DNA of 64,000 bases, from the NCBI GenBank assembly GCA_963169645.1, contig CAUJCO010000006.1, positions 1 to 64,000 on the forward strand. The letters are read 5' to 3'. Positions 1-9,888 of the stretch are shown piece by piece; position 1 is the stretch's first letter; each line of letters begins with the position of its first letter. Origin of the DNA: Bacteroidota bacterium. Lineage in GTDB: Bacteria; Bacteroidota; Bacteroidia; Chitinophagales; JADIYW01. Made by a program: the position numbers and the translations under genes. The notes beneath the pieces are model-generated. The model worked only from the letters and a program-made list of their open reading frames with translations. It was not told where the DNA came from and ran no database searches.

Positions 1-55
1 AAAAAATAAGAAAGTAAAAAAGTTGAGTCAAGCACAAAGCAAAGAAGCGTGGCAC

Positions 56-150
56 GGCAAAAATCGCCGGCAAAGCGTTGCAACAAGCGTGGAGCGATAT
101 TTTTGCCTTGTCTTTTTTGGTTACTTTTTTTGACTAAGAAAGAAAGTAAC
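56..150. repeat. Inverted-repeat element at the window edge
   Basis: Two nested inverted repeats are visible. GGCAAAAATCGCC at 56-68 pairs imperfectly with GCGATATTTTTGCC at 94-107, and GTTACTTT at 120-127 pairs exactly with AAAGTAAC at 143-150. No gene reads through this stretch. It resembles the short non-coding palindromic repeats scattered through Bacteroidota genomes, but only one copy lies in this window, so the repeat status is an inference. Confidence 0.4.
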
Positions 151-206
151 AAGAGGTTCAATTGATAAATATTTAAATATAAAAATAATTATTAAACTAA
201 ACCATA

Positions 207-256
207 CAACGTGTTATTATATTTAAACTACACAATGTCTTCTGAATAATACGTTG
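207..256. repeat. Hairpin upstream of groES
   Basis: CAACGTGTTATT at 207-218 pairs with AATAATACGTTG at 245-256, with one G-T type mismatch in 12. It lies about 170 bases upstream of groES and is not a CIRCE element. It could terminate an upstream transcript, but there is no clear T-run, so its role is unknown. Confidence 0.3.
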
Positions 257-384
257 AATTAAGCATTACATGCAACAATGTATTTTTCACTTGAATGCTG
301 TTTGCGCACCTCTATCTGTTCTATGCAAATTTTTCCATTTATCTGCCAAATTTTCTTTTTTTTTAAAATGGCATGGAAATAGCT

Positions 385-392
385 TATTTTTG
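385..392 (+). promoter_or_regulatory. Probable groESL promoter -7 element
   Basis: TATTTTTG fits the Bacteroidota sigma-A -7 consensus TAnnTTTG and lies 36 bases before the groES start codon. No convincing -33 TTTG and no CIRCE operator (TTAGCACTC inverted repeat) is visible, so heat-shock control by HrcA is not supported here. Confidence 0.45.
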
Positions 393-427
393 CACAAATT
401 TTAAAATCAAATAAATCAACAATAATT

Positions 428-712
428 ATGGCAAAGAGCAAAGTGAACATTCAGCCTTTAGCAGACAGAGTAGTAATTAAAGCGGCTGCAGCAGAAACTA
501 AAACAAAATCTGGTATCATTATTCCGGATTCAGCAAAAGAAAAACCACAAAAAGGAGAAGTAGTTGCAGTTGGACCGGGCAAAAAAGACGAACCAACTAC
601 GGTAAAAGTAGGTGACACTGTATTGTATGGTAAATATAGCGGTACTGATATCAATATTGACGGTGCAGATTTCTTAATCATGAGAGAATCTGACATTTTG
701 GCAATCGTTTAA
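428..712 (+). CDS. groES: Co-chaperonin GroES
   Basis: This is the 10-kDa co-chaperonin that caps the GroEL ring in the cytoplasm during ATP-driven protein folding. The 94-residue length is typical. The sequence shows the N-terminal PLADRVVIK strand, the mobile-loop region with [14 protein letters not shown] at about residues 27-40 that contacts GroEL, the GEVVAVGPG strand, and the C-terminal ESDILAIV strand. The gene starts at an ATG 36 bases after a TAnnTTTG element and is followed after 78 bases by groEL in the same direction, so the two form the usual groESL operon. Nothing is unusual in the sequence. Confidence 0.97.
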   Translation: MAKSKVNIQPLADRVVIKAAAAETKTKSGIIIPDSAKEKPQKGEVVAVGPGKKDEPTTVKVGDTVLYGKYSGTDINIDGADFLIMRESDILAIV

Positions 713-790
713 TTTATTGCCGACTTGCTGAAAATATAAGCATCAAAATTCATAAACTCAAAATTCATTAATTCAAAAATTTTATAATAA

Positions 791-2431
791 ATGAGCGCAA
801 AACAAATTAATTACAGCACAGAATCCAGAGATAAATTAAAAGCTGGTGTAGATGCATTAGCAAATGCTGTAAAAGTTACATTAGGACCCAAAGGAAGAAA
901 TGTAATTATTGAAAAAAAATTCGGTGCACCGGCAATCACAAAAGATGGTGTTACTGTAGCTAAAGAAATTGAATTAGAAGATCCATTTGAAAACATGGGT
1001 GCACAATTAGTAAAAGATGTGGCTTCTAGAACAAATGATGTGGCTGGTGATGGTACAACTACTGCTACTGTTTTAGCACAAGCTATCATTGGCCCTGGTT
1101 TAAAATCTATCACGGCAGGTGCAAATCCAATGGATTTAAAACGTGGCATCGATAAAGCAGTTCAAGCAGTCGTGAAAGAAATAAAAACTATCTCAGAAAA
1201 AGTTGGAAAAGACTTTTCTAAAATTAAACAAGTTGGTTCTATCTCTGCAAATAACGACGAAGAAATTGGAGCTTTAATTGCACAAGCAATGGAAAAAGTA
1301 ACTACAGAAGGTGTTATTACAGTAGAAGAAGCAAAAGGTACAGAAACCTATGTAGATGTAGTAGAAGGTATGCAATTCGATAGAGGATACATTTCTCCAT
1401 ATTTTGTTACCAATGCAGATTCTATGGAATGCGAAATGGAAAAACCTTTCATCTTAATCTACGATAAAAAAGTATCTACGATGAAAGATTTGTTACCTAT
1501 TTTGGAAAAAGTAGTTCAAACAGGTCGTGGTTTATTAATTATAGCAGAAGATGTTGAAAGCGAAGCGTTGGCAACATTAGTAGTAAACAGATTAAGAGGT
1601 TCATTAAAAATTGCTGCTGTAAAAGCACCGGGTTTTGGTGATAGAAGAAAAGCAATGTTACAAGATATCGCTATTTTAACAGCTGGTGAAGTAATCTCTG
1701 ATGAGTTAGGATTTAAATTAGAAGATACACAATTAAATCAATTAGGTGTTGCTGAAAAAGTTGTTATCGACAAAGACAACACTACTATCATCAACGGAAG
1801 TGGTAAAAAAGGAGATATCCAAGCACGCGTAAACCAAATTAAAGCGCAAATTGAAACAACTACATCTGATTACGACAGAGAAAAATTACAAGAGCGTTTA
1901 GCGAAATTATCCGGAGGTGTGGCCGTGTTATATGTTGGTGCACCATCTGAAGTAGAAATGAAAGAGAAAAAAGATAGAGTAGATGATGCTTTGCATGCTA
2001 CACGTGCAGCCGTAGAAGAAGGTATCGTTCCGGGCGGCGGTGTTGCATTAATTCGTGCAAGTGTTGCCTTAGATAAATTAAAAGGAGCAAACGAAGATGA
2101 ACAAACAGGTATTGAAATTATCAAAGTTGCATTAGAGGCTCCATTGCGTCAAATCTCTGAAAATGCCGGCGTAGAAGGTTCTATCGTAGTTCATAACGTG
2201 AAAAACGGTAAAAAAGATTACGGTTACAATGCCAAAACTGAAGTGTACGAAAACTTGTTTAAAGCAGGTGTTATCGATCCGGCTAAAGTAACTCGTGTTG
2301 CTCTAGAAAATGCTGCATCTATCGCATCAATGATTTTAACTACAGAGTGTGCAATTGTAGAAAAACCAAGCAAAGAAGCTCCGGCAATGCCTGGTGGCGG
2401 AATGCCTGGCGGAATGGGTGGAATGATGTAA
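791..2431 (+). CDS. groEL: Chaperonin GroEL (Hsp60)
   Basis: This is the 60-kDa chaperonin, forming the double heptameric ring that folds proteins with GroES. The 546-residue length is standard. Key features are the ATP-site segments TLGPKGRNV (residues 30-38), KDGVTV with Asp52, and [10 protein letters not shown] (86-95); the apical domain follows, then the second equatorial half with [13 protein letters not shown]. The C-terminus is the typical Gly-Met-rich tail [13 protein letters not shown]. It is the second gene of groESL and is followed directly by a strong hairpin terminator. One copy is seen in this window. Confidence 0.98.
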   Translation: MSAKQINYSTESRDKLKAGVDALANAVKVTLGPKGRNVIIEKKFGAPAITKDGVTVAKEIELEDPFENMGAQLVKDVASRTNDVAGDGTTTATVLAQAIIGPGLKSITAGANPMDLKRGIDKAVQAVVKEIKTISEKVGKDFSKIKQVGSISANNDEEIGALIAQAMEKVTTEGVITVEEAKGTETYVDVVEGMQFDRGYISPYFVTNADSMECEMEKPFILIYDKKVSTMKDLLPILEKVVQTGRGLLIIAEDVESEALATLVVNRLRGSLKIAAVKAPGFGDRRKAMLQDIAILTAGEVISDELGFKLEDTQLNQLGVAEKVVIDKDNTTIINGSGKKGDIQARVNQIKAQIETTTSDYDREKLQERLAKLSGGVAVLYVGAPSEVEMKEKKDRVDDALHATRAAVEEGIVPGGGVALIRASVALDKLKGANEDEQTGIEIIKVALEAPLRQISENAGVEGSIVVHNVKNGKKDYGYNAKTEVYENLFKAGVIDPAKVTRVALENAASIASMILTTECAIVEKPSKEAPAMPGGGMPGGMGGMM

Positions 2432-2456
2432 TCCAACATCCATAATACATAACCTA

Positions 2457-2483
2457 AACGCCGACTATGTCGGCGTTTTTTTT
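2457..2483 (+). terminator. groESL terminator
   Basis: The perfect 8-bp stem AACGCCGA / TCGGCGTT with a 5-base loop is followed by eight T residues, 26 bases after the groEL stop. This is a textbook intrinsic terminator. Confidence 0.9.
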
Positions 2484-2585
2484 ATTTTTTCCTAAAGAAA
2501 ATACATGCAATAAAATTATATTTTCGTTCAAATTTATTTTCCTACAAAAAATTCCTATCTTACAATGCTTTTAAATAAGTGTATT

Positions 2586-5258
2586 ATGAAGAAATTTTTG
2601 TTGGGTGTTTGTGCCATTGTAATAAGTTGGATGCATGTTATTGCTGAACCCATTATCAATCTAAATATAAAATCACCAAGCGTAGTATGTGCTACCGGAA
2701 ATGATTCGGTAAGTTTTGCTGTTTCAGCTTCCGGAATTCCGGCCAATACAAATATTGTAATCTACCAAAGTGCCGATAGTACGTTTAATCCATACCAAAG
2801 TCAAGGAGATAGTATTGCTTTTATTCCGGGTAATGCTATTCCGCGTGATACCATTAATTTTGGGAACTGTGTGAAAACATTAGGTATCTTCATCGATGCG
2901 TGTGGCGCAACCGGACAAGAAGGACGAAACGAATATATTATGCTCACTTCCGGGACAGGTGTACGAGTTTCTAATTTAGCCATCAACTTTGATGCAGCCA
3001 ATAGCAATAGCGGAAATAATAACGACAATGATATTAATACCGGAACAAATCCATGTAGTTTTAAAACTCCGGATGCCGGATTAATCAGCGGATTACAAGT
3101 AGGTTCTTGTAATGCAAGTAATATTATTCCGGCTTCACCATCCGATTCTATTCCACCGAATGCCGTTATTTTATGTTTTACAAGTGATAACGTAACAGCA
3201 AATTACAGTGTAAATGGCTTATGTAATTTAGGCTATCCGGTATATGTTGTTCAGAGTGCTTGCACACGTACAATTGGTGCTTTTACGAATGCTGCAAGCT
3301 GTTCTACAACACCAACCACCCGATATCGCAAAACGATTGCTATTGATAAAAGACAAAATTGCCAAGATAATTTTGTGTATGATAGATGTGGTTTGTTTGA
3401 TTTAGATGGAACGTATGCCATCCGTCAAGTAGGAACCGATACCGCAAGAGTTTCCAATAACGGAATTAGAAGAAATGCTATCGATACCTGCGGTGGTATT
3501 GATTATGCACAGTTAGATTTTACTGCAGATACGATTTTAAAATTCAGCATTTCACCTAACTTATGTAATCAAGGATACCAATATATCAAAGCAGTAACGA
3601 AGCCTGCCGGCAATTCACCAAGTATATCTAATTCCATTCAATATAAGTTAGTATGTAATGATGTTAGAGCAGCAAATAATGCACCTGTTATTTGCAGTGG
3701 CAGTAATACGGACGTTGATATATCTACCACCAATCCAAATGCCGGATTAAGTTGGACAATTATTGGAACACCTAAAATTAATGGTGCTTTACCGGGTTCC
3801 GGAAATTCCATACAACAAGCTCTAACTAACACCAATCCAATTATTGATAGTGTTTCTTATTTAGTGGCTGCAACAGATGAAGGTTGCGTAGAATCATCTA
3901 CTGTTACAGTAAAAGTGAATCCGGAAGTTCAACCACAAATTGACGGTAATTTAGTGTTATGTAATAATACACCAACTACCTTAACTGTAAGTGGAACTTT
4001 TGATTCTGTTAGATGGAGTACCAATGAAACGACAACTTCTATAGATGCTTCTCAGGCCGGTTCTTATAGTGTTACTGCGTATTTGAACAATTGTTCCGGA
4101 ACTGCAAAAGTAAACGTAGAAAATACATTGATAGATGTAACGGTAGTTGGAAATTTTATTATTTGCAATAATGGTGAAGCATCTGTACAGGCAATTGGTA
4201 CTTTTGATTCATTGCGTTGGAGCAATGGAACGACCGGTCCAAATTTCTCTACAAACATAGAAGGTTCTTATTACGTAACAGCATATTTAAATGGTTGCAG
4301 TGATGTGGCACTTTTCCGAATTACCAATTGCCAAACACAAGAATGCAATCCATCTATAAAAGGTAATTTTAGTATCTGTCAAGGCGATTCCACCGTTTTA
4401 GATGCAGGTGCAGGTTTTGGTTCTTATACTTGGAATACCGGTGCTACTACACAAACTATAGTAGTAAAAACTGCAGGGAAATATGTGGTAAATGTAACCG
4501 GCGATAATAATTGCACCGGAAAAGATTCTGTTACAGTTACTGTAAATGAGTTGCCACAAGTAGCAATAAACGGTGTAACACAAATTTGTCCCAATCAAAT
4601 TGAAACCTTAACAGTTGCAGCAGATGCTGATTCTGTTCGATGGAATACTGGAGCAACAACAACAGCTATTCAAATAGCTGTTGAAGGAACATATTCTGTT
4701 ACAGCTTATAAAAATGGATGTTCAAATACTGCATCTACACAAGTTGTATTGTTAACATCACCATTACCATTTACATTAGGAAATGATACCAGCATTTGTG
4801 TAAATAGTACATTAACCTTATCAACAGGAAATGAAACAACCAGATGGAGCACCGGCGAAGTTCGTTCCGGAATCAACATTTCAAAAGCTGGAACGTATAT
4901 TGCCACTATATCTACAACTTGCGGCAGTATTTCTGATACAATTGTTATTACAACAACTAATTGCTCCGGTGATATTTGGTTGCCCAATGCATTCTCACCC
5001 AATGGTGATGGCGTAAATGATGTGTTTATGGTTAGAGCAGATGTTGATGCGCTTATTGAATCTTTTGTGATTTATAACCGTTGGGGAATGCGAGTGTTCG
5101 AAGCTACTGATATTACACCAAACGATCCTACCAAAGGCTGGGATGGTAAATATAAAGGTGCATCAGAACAAGTAGAAGTGTATGGTTACCATGTTGTTGC
5201 AAAATTCAAAGATGGTTCAAAAAAGATTTTAAAAGGCAATGTTACCTTGTTGAAATAA
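2586..5258 (+). CDS. T9SS-secreted multi-Ig-repeat protein, gliding-motility-type C-terminus
   Basis: This is a large secreted surface protein of 890 residues from the chosen ATG, which directly precedes the signal peptide MKKFLLGVCAIVISWMHVIA. An in-frame ATG 21 bases upstream is less likely. The N-terminal ~370 residues form a domain containing GIFIDACGATGQEGRNEY. Five repeats of about 80 residues follow, each built around W(S/N)TG...G.Y.V....NC. The last ~90 residues (WLPNAFSPNGDGVNDVF, then YNRWG, then KGWDGKYKG) are the gliding-motility-associated C-terminal domain, the type-B T9SS sorting signal, so export across the outer membrane is expected. The next gene is a paralogue in tandem. 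The biological role (adhesion or matrix) is inference. Confidence 0.85.
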   Translation: MKKFLLGVCAIVISWMHVIAEPIINLNIKSPSVVCATGNDSVSFAVSASGIPANTNIVIYQSADSTFNPYQSQGDSIAFIPGNAIPRDTINFGNCVKTLGIFIDACGATGQEGRNEYIMLTSGTGVRVSNLAINFDAANSNSGNNNDNDINTGTNPCSFKTPDAGLISGLQVGSCNASNIIPASPSDSIPPNAVILCFTSDNVTANYSVNGLCNLGYPVYVVQSACTRTIGAFTNAASCSTTPTTRYRKTIAIDKRQNCQDNFVYDRCGLFDLDGTYAIRQVGTDTARVSNNGIRRNAIDTCGGIDYAQLDFTADTILKFSISPNLCNQGYQYIKAVTKPAGNSPSISNSIQYKLVCNDVRAANNAPVICSGSNTDVDISTTNPNAGLSWTIIGTPKINGALPGSGNSIQQALTNTNPIIDSVSYLVAATDEGCVESSTVTVKVNPEVQPQIDGNLVLCNNTPTTLTVSGTFDSVRWSTNETTTSIDASQAGSYSVTAYLNNCSGTAKVNVENTLIDVTVVGNFIICNNGEASVQAIGTFDSLRWSNGTTGPNFSTNIEGSYYVTAYLNGCSDVALFRITNCQTQECNPSIKGNFSICQGDSTVLDAGAGFGSYTWNTGATTQTIVVKTAGKYVVNVTGDNNCTGKDSVTVTVNELPQVAINGVTQICPNQIETLTVAADADSVRWNTGATTTAIQIAVEGTYSVTAYKNGCSNTASTQVVLLTSPLPFTLGNDTSICVNSTLTLSTGNETTRWSTGEVRSGINISKAGTYIATISTTCGSISDTIVITTTNCSGDIWLPNAFSPNGDGVNDVFMVRADVDALIESFVIYNRWGMRVFEATDITPNDPTKGWDGKYKGASEQVEVYGYHVVAKFKDGSKKILKGNVTLLK

Positions 5259-5272
5259 TAATCTACGTACGC

Positions 5273-5303
5273 TTTAAGATATACGTATTAGGTTGTACTT
5301 TTG
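5273..5303 (+). promoter_or_regulatory. Probable promoter of the second paralogue
   Basis: TACTTTTG at 5296-5303 fits TAnnTTTG and lies 18 bases before the ATG at 5322. TTTA at 5273-5276, 19 bases upstream, could serve as a weak -33 element. This suggests the second paralogue is transcribed at least partly on its own. Confidence 0.45.
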
Positions 5304-5321
5304 TAGCTTGTAATTAAGAGT

Positions 5322-8033
5322 ATGAACCGTATTTTTATCGCATTCGTAAGTTTGTTTTTTAGCTTATCTGCAATGACACAAACATTGCAATTAACTTCAC
5401 TTTCTCAAGACGCATTCTGTGCAACCGGAAATGATTCTATTGCATTTTCGTTAGATTATACAAATATTCCTTCCAATAGCAATATTGTATTTTACCAATC
5501 TAAAAATCCCAATTTTAATCCGTATTTAGGAGAAGGTGATAGTATTGGATTTATTAATATTGGAAGCAATACCACAAGCACCGGTCAAATCACTTCTACC
5601 TGTGCTGAGATTGTAGGCATTTTTATTGATGCTTGCGACCAAGGTGGTGTGTTGAGAGAAGTAGATAACGAATATATCATCCTAACTTCCGGAGCAACAG
5701 GTTTTGATGTACGCGACTTGCAAATCAAATTGCCGAATAATAATATTAATACATCTTCTACTACTTGTGAATTTTTAACGCCATCTGCGGCGAATATGAC
5801 GACATTGAGAAACGGCACTTGCAATCCATCTAATTTGTTTGCAGCCGGACAAAATGATGTTATCCCACCAAATGCGATTGTAATTGTATTTACTGGTAGA
5901 GGAACAATCTTTAATTATAATTTTAGCAGCTATTGTAGTAGCGGTCAGCCTATCTATATTTTACAAAACTCTTGTTCACCAAGTACAGCAAATTATGCGA
6001 ATAATGCACCCGGTAATTGTCCTAAAAAATATAGAACCACTACTATTTCTGTAGGTAGTTGCCAAGATGAATTAACCTACGATCCATGTTCGTTGCCGAA
6101 TTATGATGCGTCTAATCCAAATGCAAATGATGGAAATTATGCCATCCATTTACCGAATACAGATACATCTTCCACCTACAATGGTGGTATTAGAAATAAT
6201 GGTGTTAATTTGTGTAATGGCATCGAGTTTGATTCTATCGCAGGAACACATACTATAAAAGTAAAAATCCCGAATGATGGCACTGGAAACGGTGGAACGG
6301 CTACTAATTTTTGTAATGATGGCTATCATTACATTAAAGCGATCACTAATCCCAAAAACAGTCAGCCTATTTCTAATGCAATTCAATATAAATTAATTTG
6401 CTTAGATGTAAATACAAGTGTATCCGCATTAAATATTTGCAGTGGAAATAATGCCAATGTGCAAATTTCCAGCTCAGACCCAAATGCAAGTTTTAGCTGG
6501 ACTGTAAGTGGAGGCTCTTCCATTACCGGAGCAAGTGCCGGTACAGGAAATACTATCAACCAAACATTAAATTATAACGGCAATACGAAAGATAGTCTTG
6601 TTTACACTATCACTGCAAAAGATGGTAATTGTACTAAAACTAAAACAGTAAAAGTAGTTGTCAATAAATGTAGTTGCACCATTAATTTTGATTTTGGAAT
6701 AGATAATACTACTGTGTGTAATGGAAGCTCAGTTACAATAGATGCAAGTACAGCTTACGATCAATATATCTGGAATACGAATGCATCATCGCATTCTATT
6801 ACTGTTACACAACCCGGAAAATATTGGGTAGATGTTCTTAAAAATGGTTGCAAAGGGACTGATACTATAATGGTTGTTTCAGGAAATAAACCGATTAAAC
6901 CATCTATTGGAAGAGATACTTCATTTTGTGGTAATTTTTCACTTCCGCTGTCTGTGCCTACATATCCAACCAATACGACTATTGAGTGGTTTAGAAACAA
7001 TATAGCAGTTGGAAATACCAATAATTATACTGCAACACAAAGTGGTAACTATATGGTGAAAGTTACCAATCTTTGTGGTAGCGTGTATGATACTTTGGTT
7101 ATAACTAGTTCCGGTGGATTAAATGTGTATTTAGGAAAAGATACCACTTTGTGTAGTGGTAATACACTTCTACTTAACGCAACAGTTCCTGGAAGTAATA
7201 TTACGTATAATTGGAATACAGGTGCACAAACGCCAACTATTTCGGTATCGCAATTTGGTAGATATGATGTTGTTGTTTCAAATGGTGCTTGTACAGTGTA
7301 CGACACTATTTTAGTTGATTTTATGGATAAACCAACTATTAATTCTCTTGGAAATGATACGTTAATTTGTGGTAGTTTTTCGATGCAATTATTTACTGGA
7401 GATGCGAATACAAAATGGAATACAAATGTAGTGGGTCCACAAATTACGGTTACATCCGGTGGGTTGTACATTGCAGAAAATAGCAACCAATGTGGCAGTG
7501 TTAAAGATTCTATTTTAATTACTCAACACACCAAACCAACAGTAAATATTGGTGCTGATGCTACTTTTTGTGATAGTATGCAGCTAACTGTAGGAAATGG
7601 TAATTTTAGTTCCATTTTATGGAATACAGGCGATACAATACCTTCTATCACCGTATTAAATTCCGGTTTATATAGCGTAAAAGTGAGCAATTCTAATTGT
7701 TCTACCATCGATTCTGTGCAGCTTACAAAAGCTTGTTTGTACGAAGTAGAAATGCCGACGGCTTTTTCACCGAATGGCGATGGATTGAATGATTTTATTG
7801 CACCTTTGTCTTATAGAAATGGTATCGAGATATTAGATTTCACCATCTTTAATAGATGGGGTGAAGTAGTGTTTGCGATGAATAATTTTATACCGAATAG
7901 TATGACAAATGGATGGGATGGATTCTTCAAAGGTACACCTGCTCAAGTAGATGATTACGTGTATGTGTTTAAAGCTAAAATGCCGGATAATACAATAAAA
8001 TCCTATAAAGGTATTTTCTCACTTTTGAGATAG
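5322..8033 (+). CDS. T9SS-secreted multi-Ig-repeat protein, paralogue of the upstream gene
   Basis: The 903-residue protein has the same plan as its upstream neighbour: a signal peptide (MNRIFIAFVSLFFSLSAMTQ), an N-terminal domain with CATGNDSIAFSL and VGIFIDACDQGG that aligns clearly with the first gene, and about five Ig-like repeats with the W.TG...G.Y.V pattern. It ends in a gliding-motility-associated sorting domain (MPTAFSPNGDGLNDF, FNRWGEVVF, GWDGFFKG). The pair looks like a tandem duplication with divergence mainly in the repeats. Function is not established; a surface-exposed or secreted structural or adhesive role is likely from the T9SS signal and repeats. Confidence 0.85.
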   Translation: MNRIFIAFVSLFFSLSAMTQTLQLTSLSQDAFCATGNDSIAFSLDYTNIPSNSNIVFYQSKNPNFNPYLGEGDSIGFINIGSNTTSTGQITSTCAEIVGIFIDACDQGGVLREVDNEYIILTSGATGFDVRDLQIKLPNNNINTSSTTCEFLTPSAANMTTLRNGTCNPSNLFAAGQNDVIPPNAIVIVFTGRGTIFNYNFSSYCSSGQPIYILQNSCSPSTANYANNAPGNCPKKYRTTTISVGSCQDELTYDPCSLPNYDASNPNANDGNYAIHLPNTDTSSTYNGGIRNNGVNLCNGIEFDSIAGTHTIKVKIPNDGTGNGGTATNFCNDGYHYIKAITNPKNSQPISNAIQYKLICLDVNTSVSALNICSGNNANVQISSSDPNASFSWTVSGGSSITGASAGTGNTINQTLNYNGNTKDSLVYTITAKDGNCTKTKTVKVVVNKCSCTINFDFGIDNTTVCNGSSVTIDASTAYDQYIWNTNASSHSITVTQPGKYWVDVLKNGCKGTDTIMVVSGNKPIKPSIGRDTSFCGNFSLPLSVPTYPTNTTIEWFRNNIAVGNTNNYTATQSGNYMVKVTNLCGSVYDTLVITSSGGLNVYLGKDTTLCSGNTLLLNATVPGSNITYNWNTGAQTPTISVSQFGRYDVVVSNGACTVYDTILVDFMDKPTINSLGNDTLICGSFSMQLFTGDANTKWNTNVVGPQITVTSGGLYIAENSNQCGSVKDSILITQHTKPTVNIGADATFCDSMQLTVGNGNFSSILWNTGDTIPSITVLNSGLYSVKVSNSNCSTIDSVQLTKACLYEVEMPTAFSPNGDGLNDFIAPLSYRNGIEILDFTIFNRWGEVVFAMNNFIPNSMTNGWDGFFKGTPAQVDDYVYVFKAKMPDNTIKSYKGIFSLLR

Positions 8034-8076
8034 AGGTTTTAATGAAGTTATATACTGTTATTCTATTTGAGCCATA

Positions 8077-8780
8077 GATTCTACTTCTTACATTTAAAAT
8101 GAGATTTCCGTTTTCGCGAGAATGACTTTGCATACTTTGCGTTTAAATGTCATTTCCTTGTAAAATGAAATCTCAAACTTACTTCTCAAATTGCCCTGGT
8201 TTGTGTCCACACAAACCAAAAAATAATGGTTCGTGTGGACACGAACCAAGGCTTGTGATTCTACTTCTTACATTTAAAATAAGATTCCCACTTTCGTGGG
8301 AATGACATTCGACTTCGTTTTCTTTGTATTTACCTGTCATTCCCTTGTAAAAGAGAATCTTATTCGTCTTCTTTTTTTCTTTGCGTAAAAACTCAAATTG
8401 CCCTGGTTTGTGTCCACACAAACCAAAAAATAATGGTTCGTGTGGACACGAACCAAGGCTTGTGATTCTACTTCTTACATTTAAAATAAGATTCCCACTT
8501 TCGTGGGAATGCCATTTGTCTTCGTTTTCTTTGTATTTACTTGTCATTCCCTTGTAAAAGGGAATCTCATTCGTCTTCTTTTTTCTTTACGTAAAAACAC
8601 TGTGTTCTTTGTATTTAAATAGAAATTCCCGCTACGCGGGAATGCCATTTATCTTCGTTTTCTTTGTATTTACCTGTCATTCCCTTGTAAAAGGGAATCT
8701 CATTCGTCTTCTTTTTTCTTTGCGTAAAAACTCTGTGTTTTTTGCATTTAAATAGAAATTCCCGCTTACGCGGGAATGCC
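8077..8780. repeat. Tandem array of short palindromic elements
   Basis: About 700 bases hold nine copies of a 20-bp palindrome of the form ATTCCC-N8-GGGAAT. Clear copies begin at 8284, 8491, 8546, 8679 and 8758; near copies at 8104, 8152, 8339 and 8625. Two loop types alternate (ACTTTCGT or GCTTACGC, and TTGTAAAA), mostly 54-55 bp apart. Interleaved are two copies (207-bp period) of a second module with the hairpins TGGTTTGTG/CACAAACCA and TGGTTCGTG/CACGAACCA, and three copies of GATTCTACTTCTTACATTTA at 8077, 8257 and 8464. The ATTCCC-N8-GGGAAT form equals the consensus of the neisserial dRS3 repeat. The array follows a gene end and precedes another, so it lies between convergent genes. Confidence 0.9.
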
Positions 8781-8826
8781 ATTTGTATCTTATTTTAAAA
8801 GAATATAATAAACGACTTAATTGTAT

Positions 8827-9888
8827 TTATTGTTTTACCACTTTGCCGTAATACAAGTTTTGATTTTTATCGTTTAATTGAATAAGATAAATACCGTTCG
8901 GTAAATTATACAACGAGATATTGATAGAATTAAATCCAATTGTTGTTGCAATATTTTCAGTACGAATTGCTTTCCCATTTATGTCAACAATATGAAGTTG
9001 CATTACTTTTGATATTGTAGAACTAAATTCTAATTGAACATCACCATTTGTTGGCGATGGAAAAAGATGTAATGCTTTTATCGTATTGTTTCTGATGGCT
9101 GTTGTTCTTTCTTCCAAAATACTTGTTGTTACCGTATTTGTTACTATTGCCGGATTGTAATCAAAATAAATATGTGCTCGATTTTCTATTTTGTCTGTCG
9201 GTAATAAATTTGTTTTTGGTTTTATTCTGAAACTAATATAACCATGACTGCCGGCTTCATTGCTGGTGCTATCCGGAAGATAAGCAGTGTTACTATACCA
9301 AGTTAAAATATTCTTATTGGAAACCGTTAGTGTAAGGTTGTGTGTATTACCAAGAATTTCTAAGGTGCTCCAATCTAAATTATTAGAAAGTGTATCCACA
9401 ATTTTAATGATTGAAGCCGGCGCATTTCCTGTATTTTGAAAGCGAATAGTGTAATATAAGTAATCGCCATTGTTGAGTTGTTGACGTGAAATGCCGGAAC
9501 CATGTGCTTCGATTTTATCATTTGGATCATAAGCATTTACAACGACTTGTGAAAGTTGAAAACTATTATCTGTTACAAAAGAATCATTTTCGAAAGGTGT
9601 AATAAATGCTTGAAGTTGAAGTGTATCATTCAAATTCAACTGAGGCGGTACAGCATTTGTACAAATAACATTTATACTTTTTTGTTCATAAACAGCTAAA
9701 GAATCAACATTCCAAATTAAAGTATCGTTGTTAATAGATGTTGGTGCAATAGAATAGGAGTTATAGGTTTGTAGCGAATCTTTTAGGAATTTTATAGCAA
9801 TATTTTGGATAGTTTTAGAGCCGATATTTTTTGCAATGAGCTGATATGTTGCATCAAAACCGGGACGAGCACCTGTGAGCGGTACCAT
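8827..9888 (-). CDS. C-terminal part of a frameshifted T9SS cargo protein
   Basis: From the first ATG this is 353 residues, but the reading frame is open upstream to 10122 and encodes sensible sequence (GTSTNTYPLESNGVFTTF and onward) continuing from the upstream gene 10083-11552. Content in order: a DUF11-like/conserved-repeat region (YQLIAKNIGSKTIQNIAI), a second such domain with YDPNDKIEAHGSG, YYTIRFQNTG and RAHIYFDYNPAIVTN, and a Por-type (type A) T9SS sorting domain with LFPSPTNGDVQLEF and LPNGIYLIQL. The two parts appear to be one gene split by a one-base shift at the C-run 10109-10112. It probably has no independent translation start. The array of palindromes lies just beyond its stop. 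Confidence 0.75.
   Translation of the reverse strand: MVPLTGARPGFDATYQLIAKNIGSKTIQNIAIKFLKDSLQTYNSYSIAPTSINNDTLIWNVDSLAVYEQKSINVICTNAVPPQLNLNDTLQLQAFITPFENDSFVTDNSFQLSQVVVNAYDPNDKIEAHGSGISRQQLNNGDYLYYTIRFQNTGNAPASIIKIVDTLSNNLDWSTLEILGNTHNLTLTVSNKNILTWYSNTAYLPDSTSNEAGSHGYISFRIKPKTNLLPTDKIENRAHIYFDYNPAIVTNTVTTSILEERTTAIRNNTIKALHLFPSPTNGDVQLEFSSTISKVMQLHIVDINGKAIRTENIATTIGFNSINISLYNLPNGIYLIQLNDKNQNLYYGKVVKQ

Noticed and set aside
200-427. CIRCE/HrcA operator upstream of groES
   Set aside because: The only inverted repeat there (207-256) does not match TTAGCACTC-N9-GAGTGCTAA.
8179-8547. Minus-strand 122-codon reading frame with repeated CHSHESGNL-like segments
   Set aside because: It is a translation of the palindromic repeats. 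The same pseudo-peptide arises wherever ATTCCC-N8-GGGAAT repeats occur; there is no start context or protein-like character.
8077-8780. CRISPR array
   Set aside because: Repeats are palindromic with two alternating types and conserved spacers, not identical direct repeats with unique spacers, and no cas gene is nearby.
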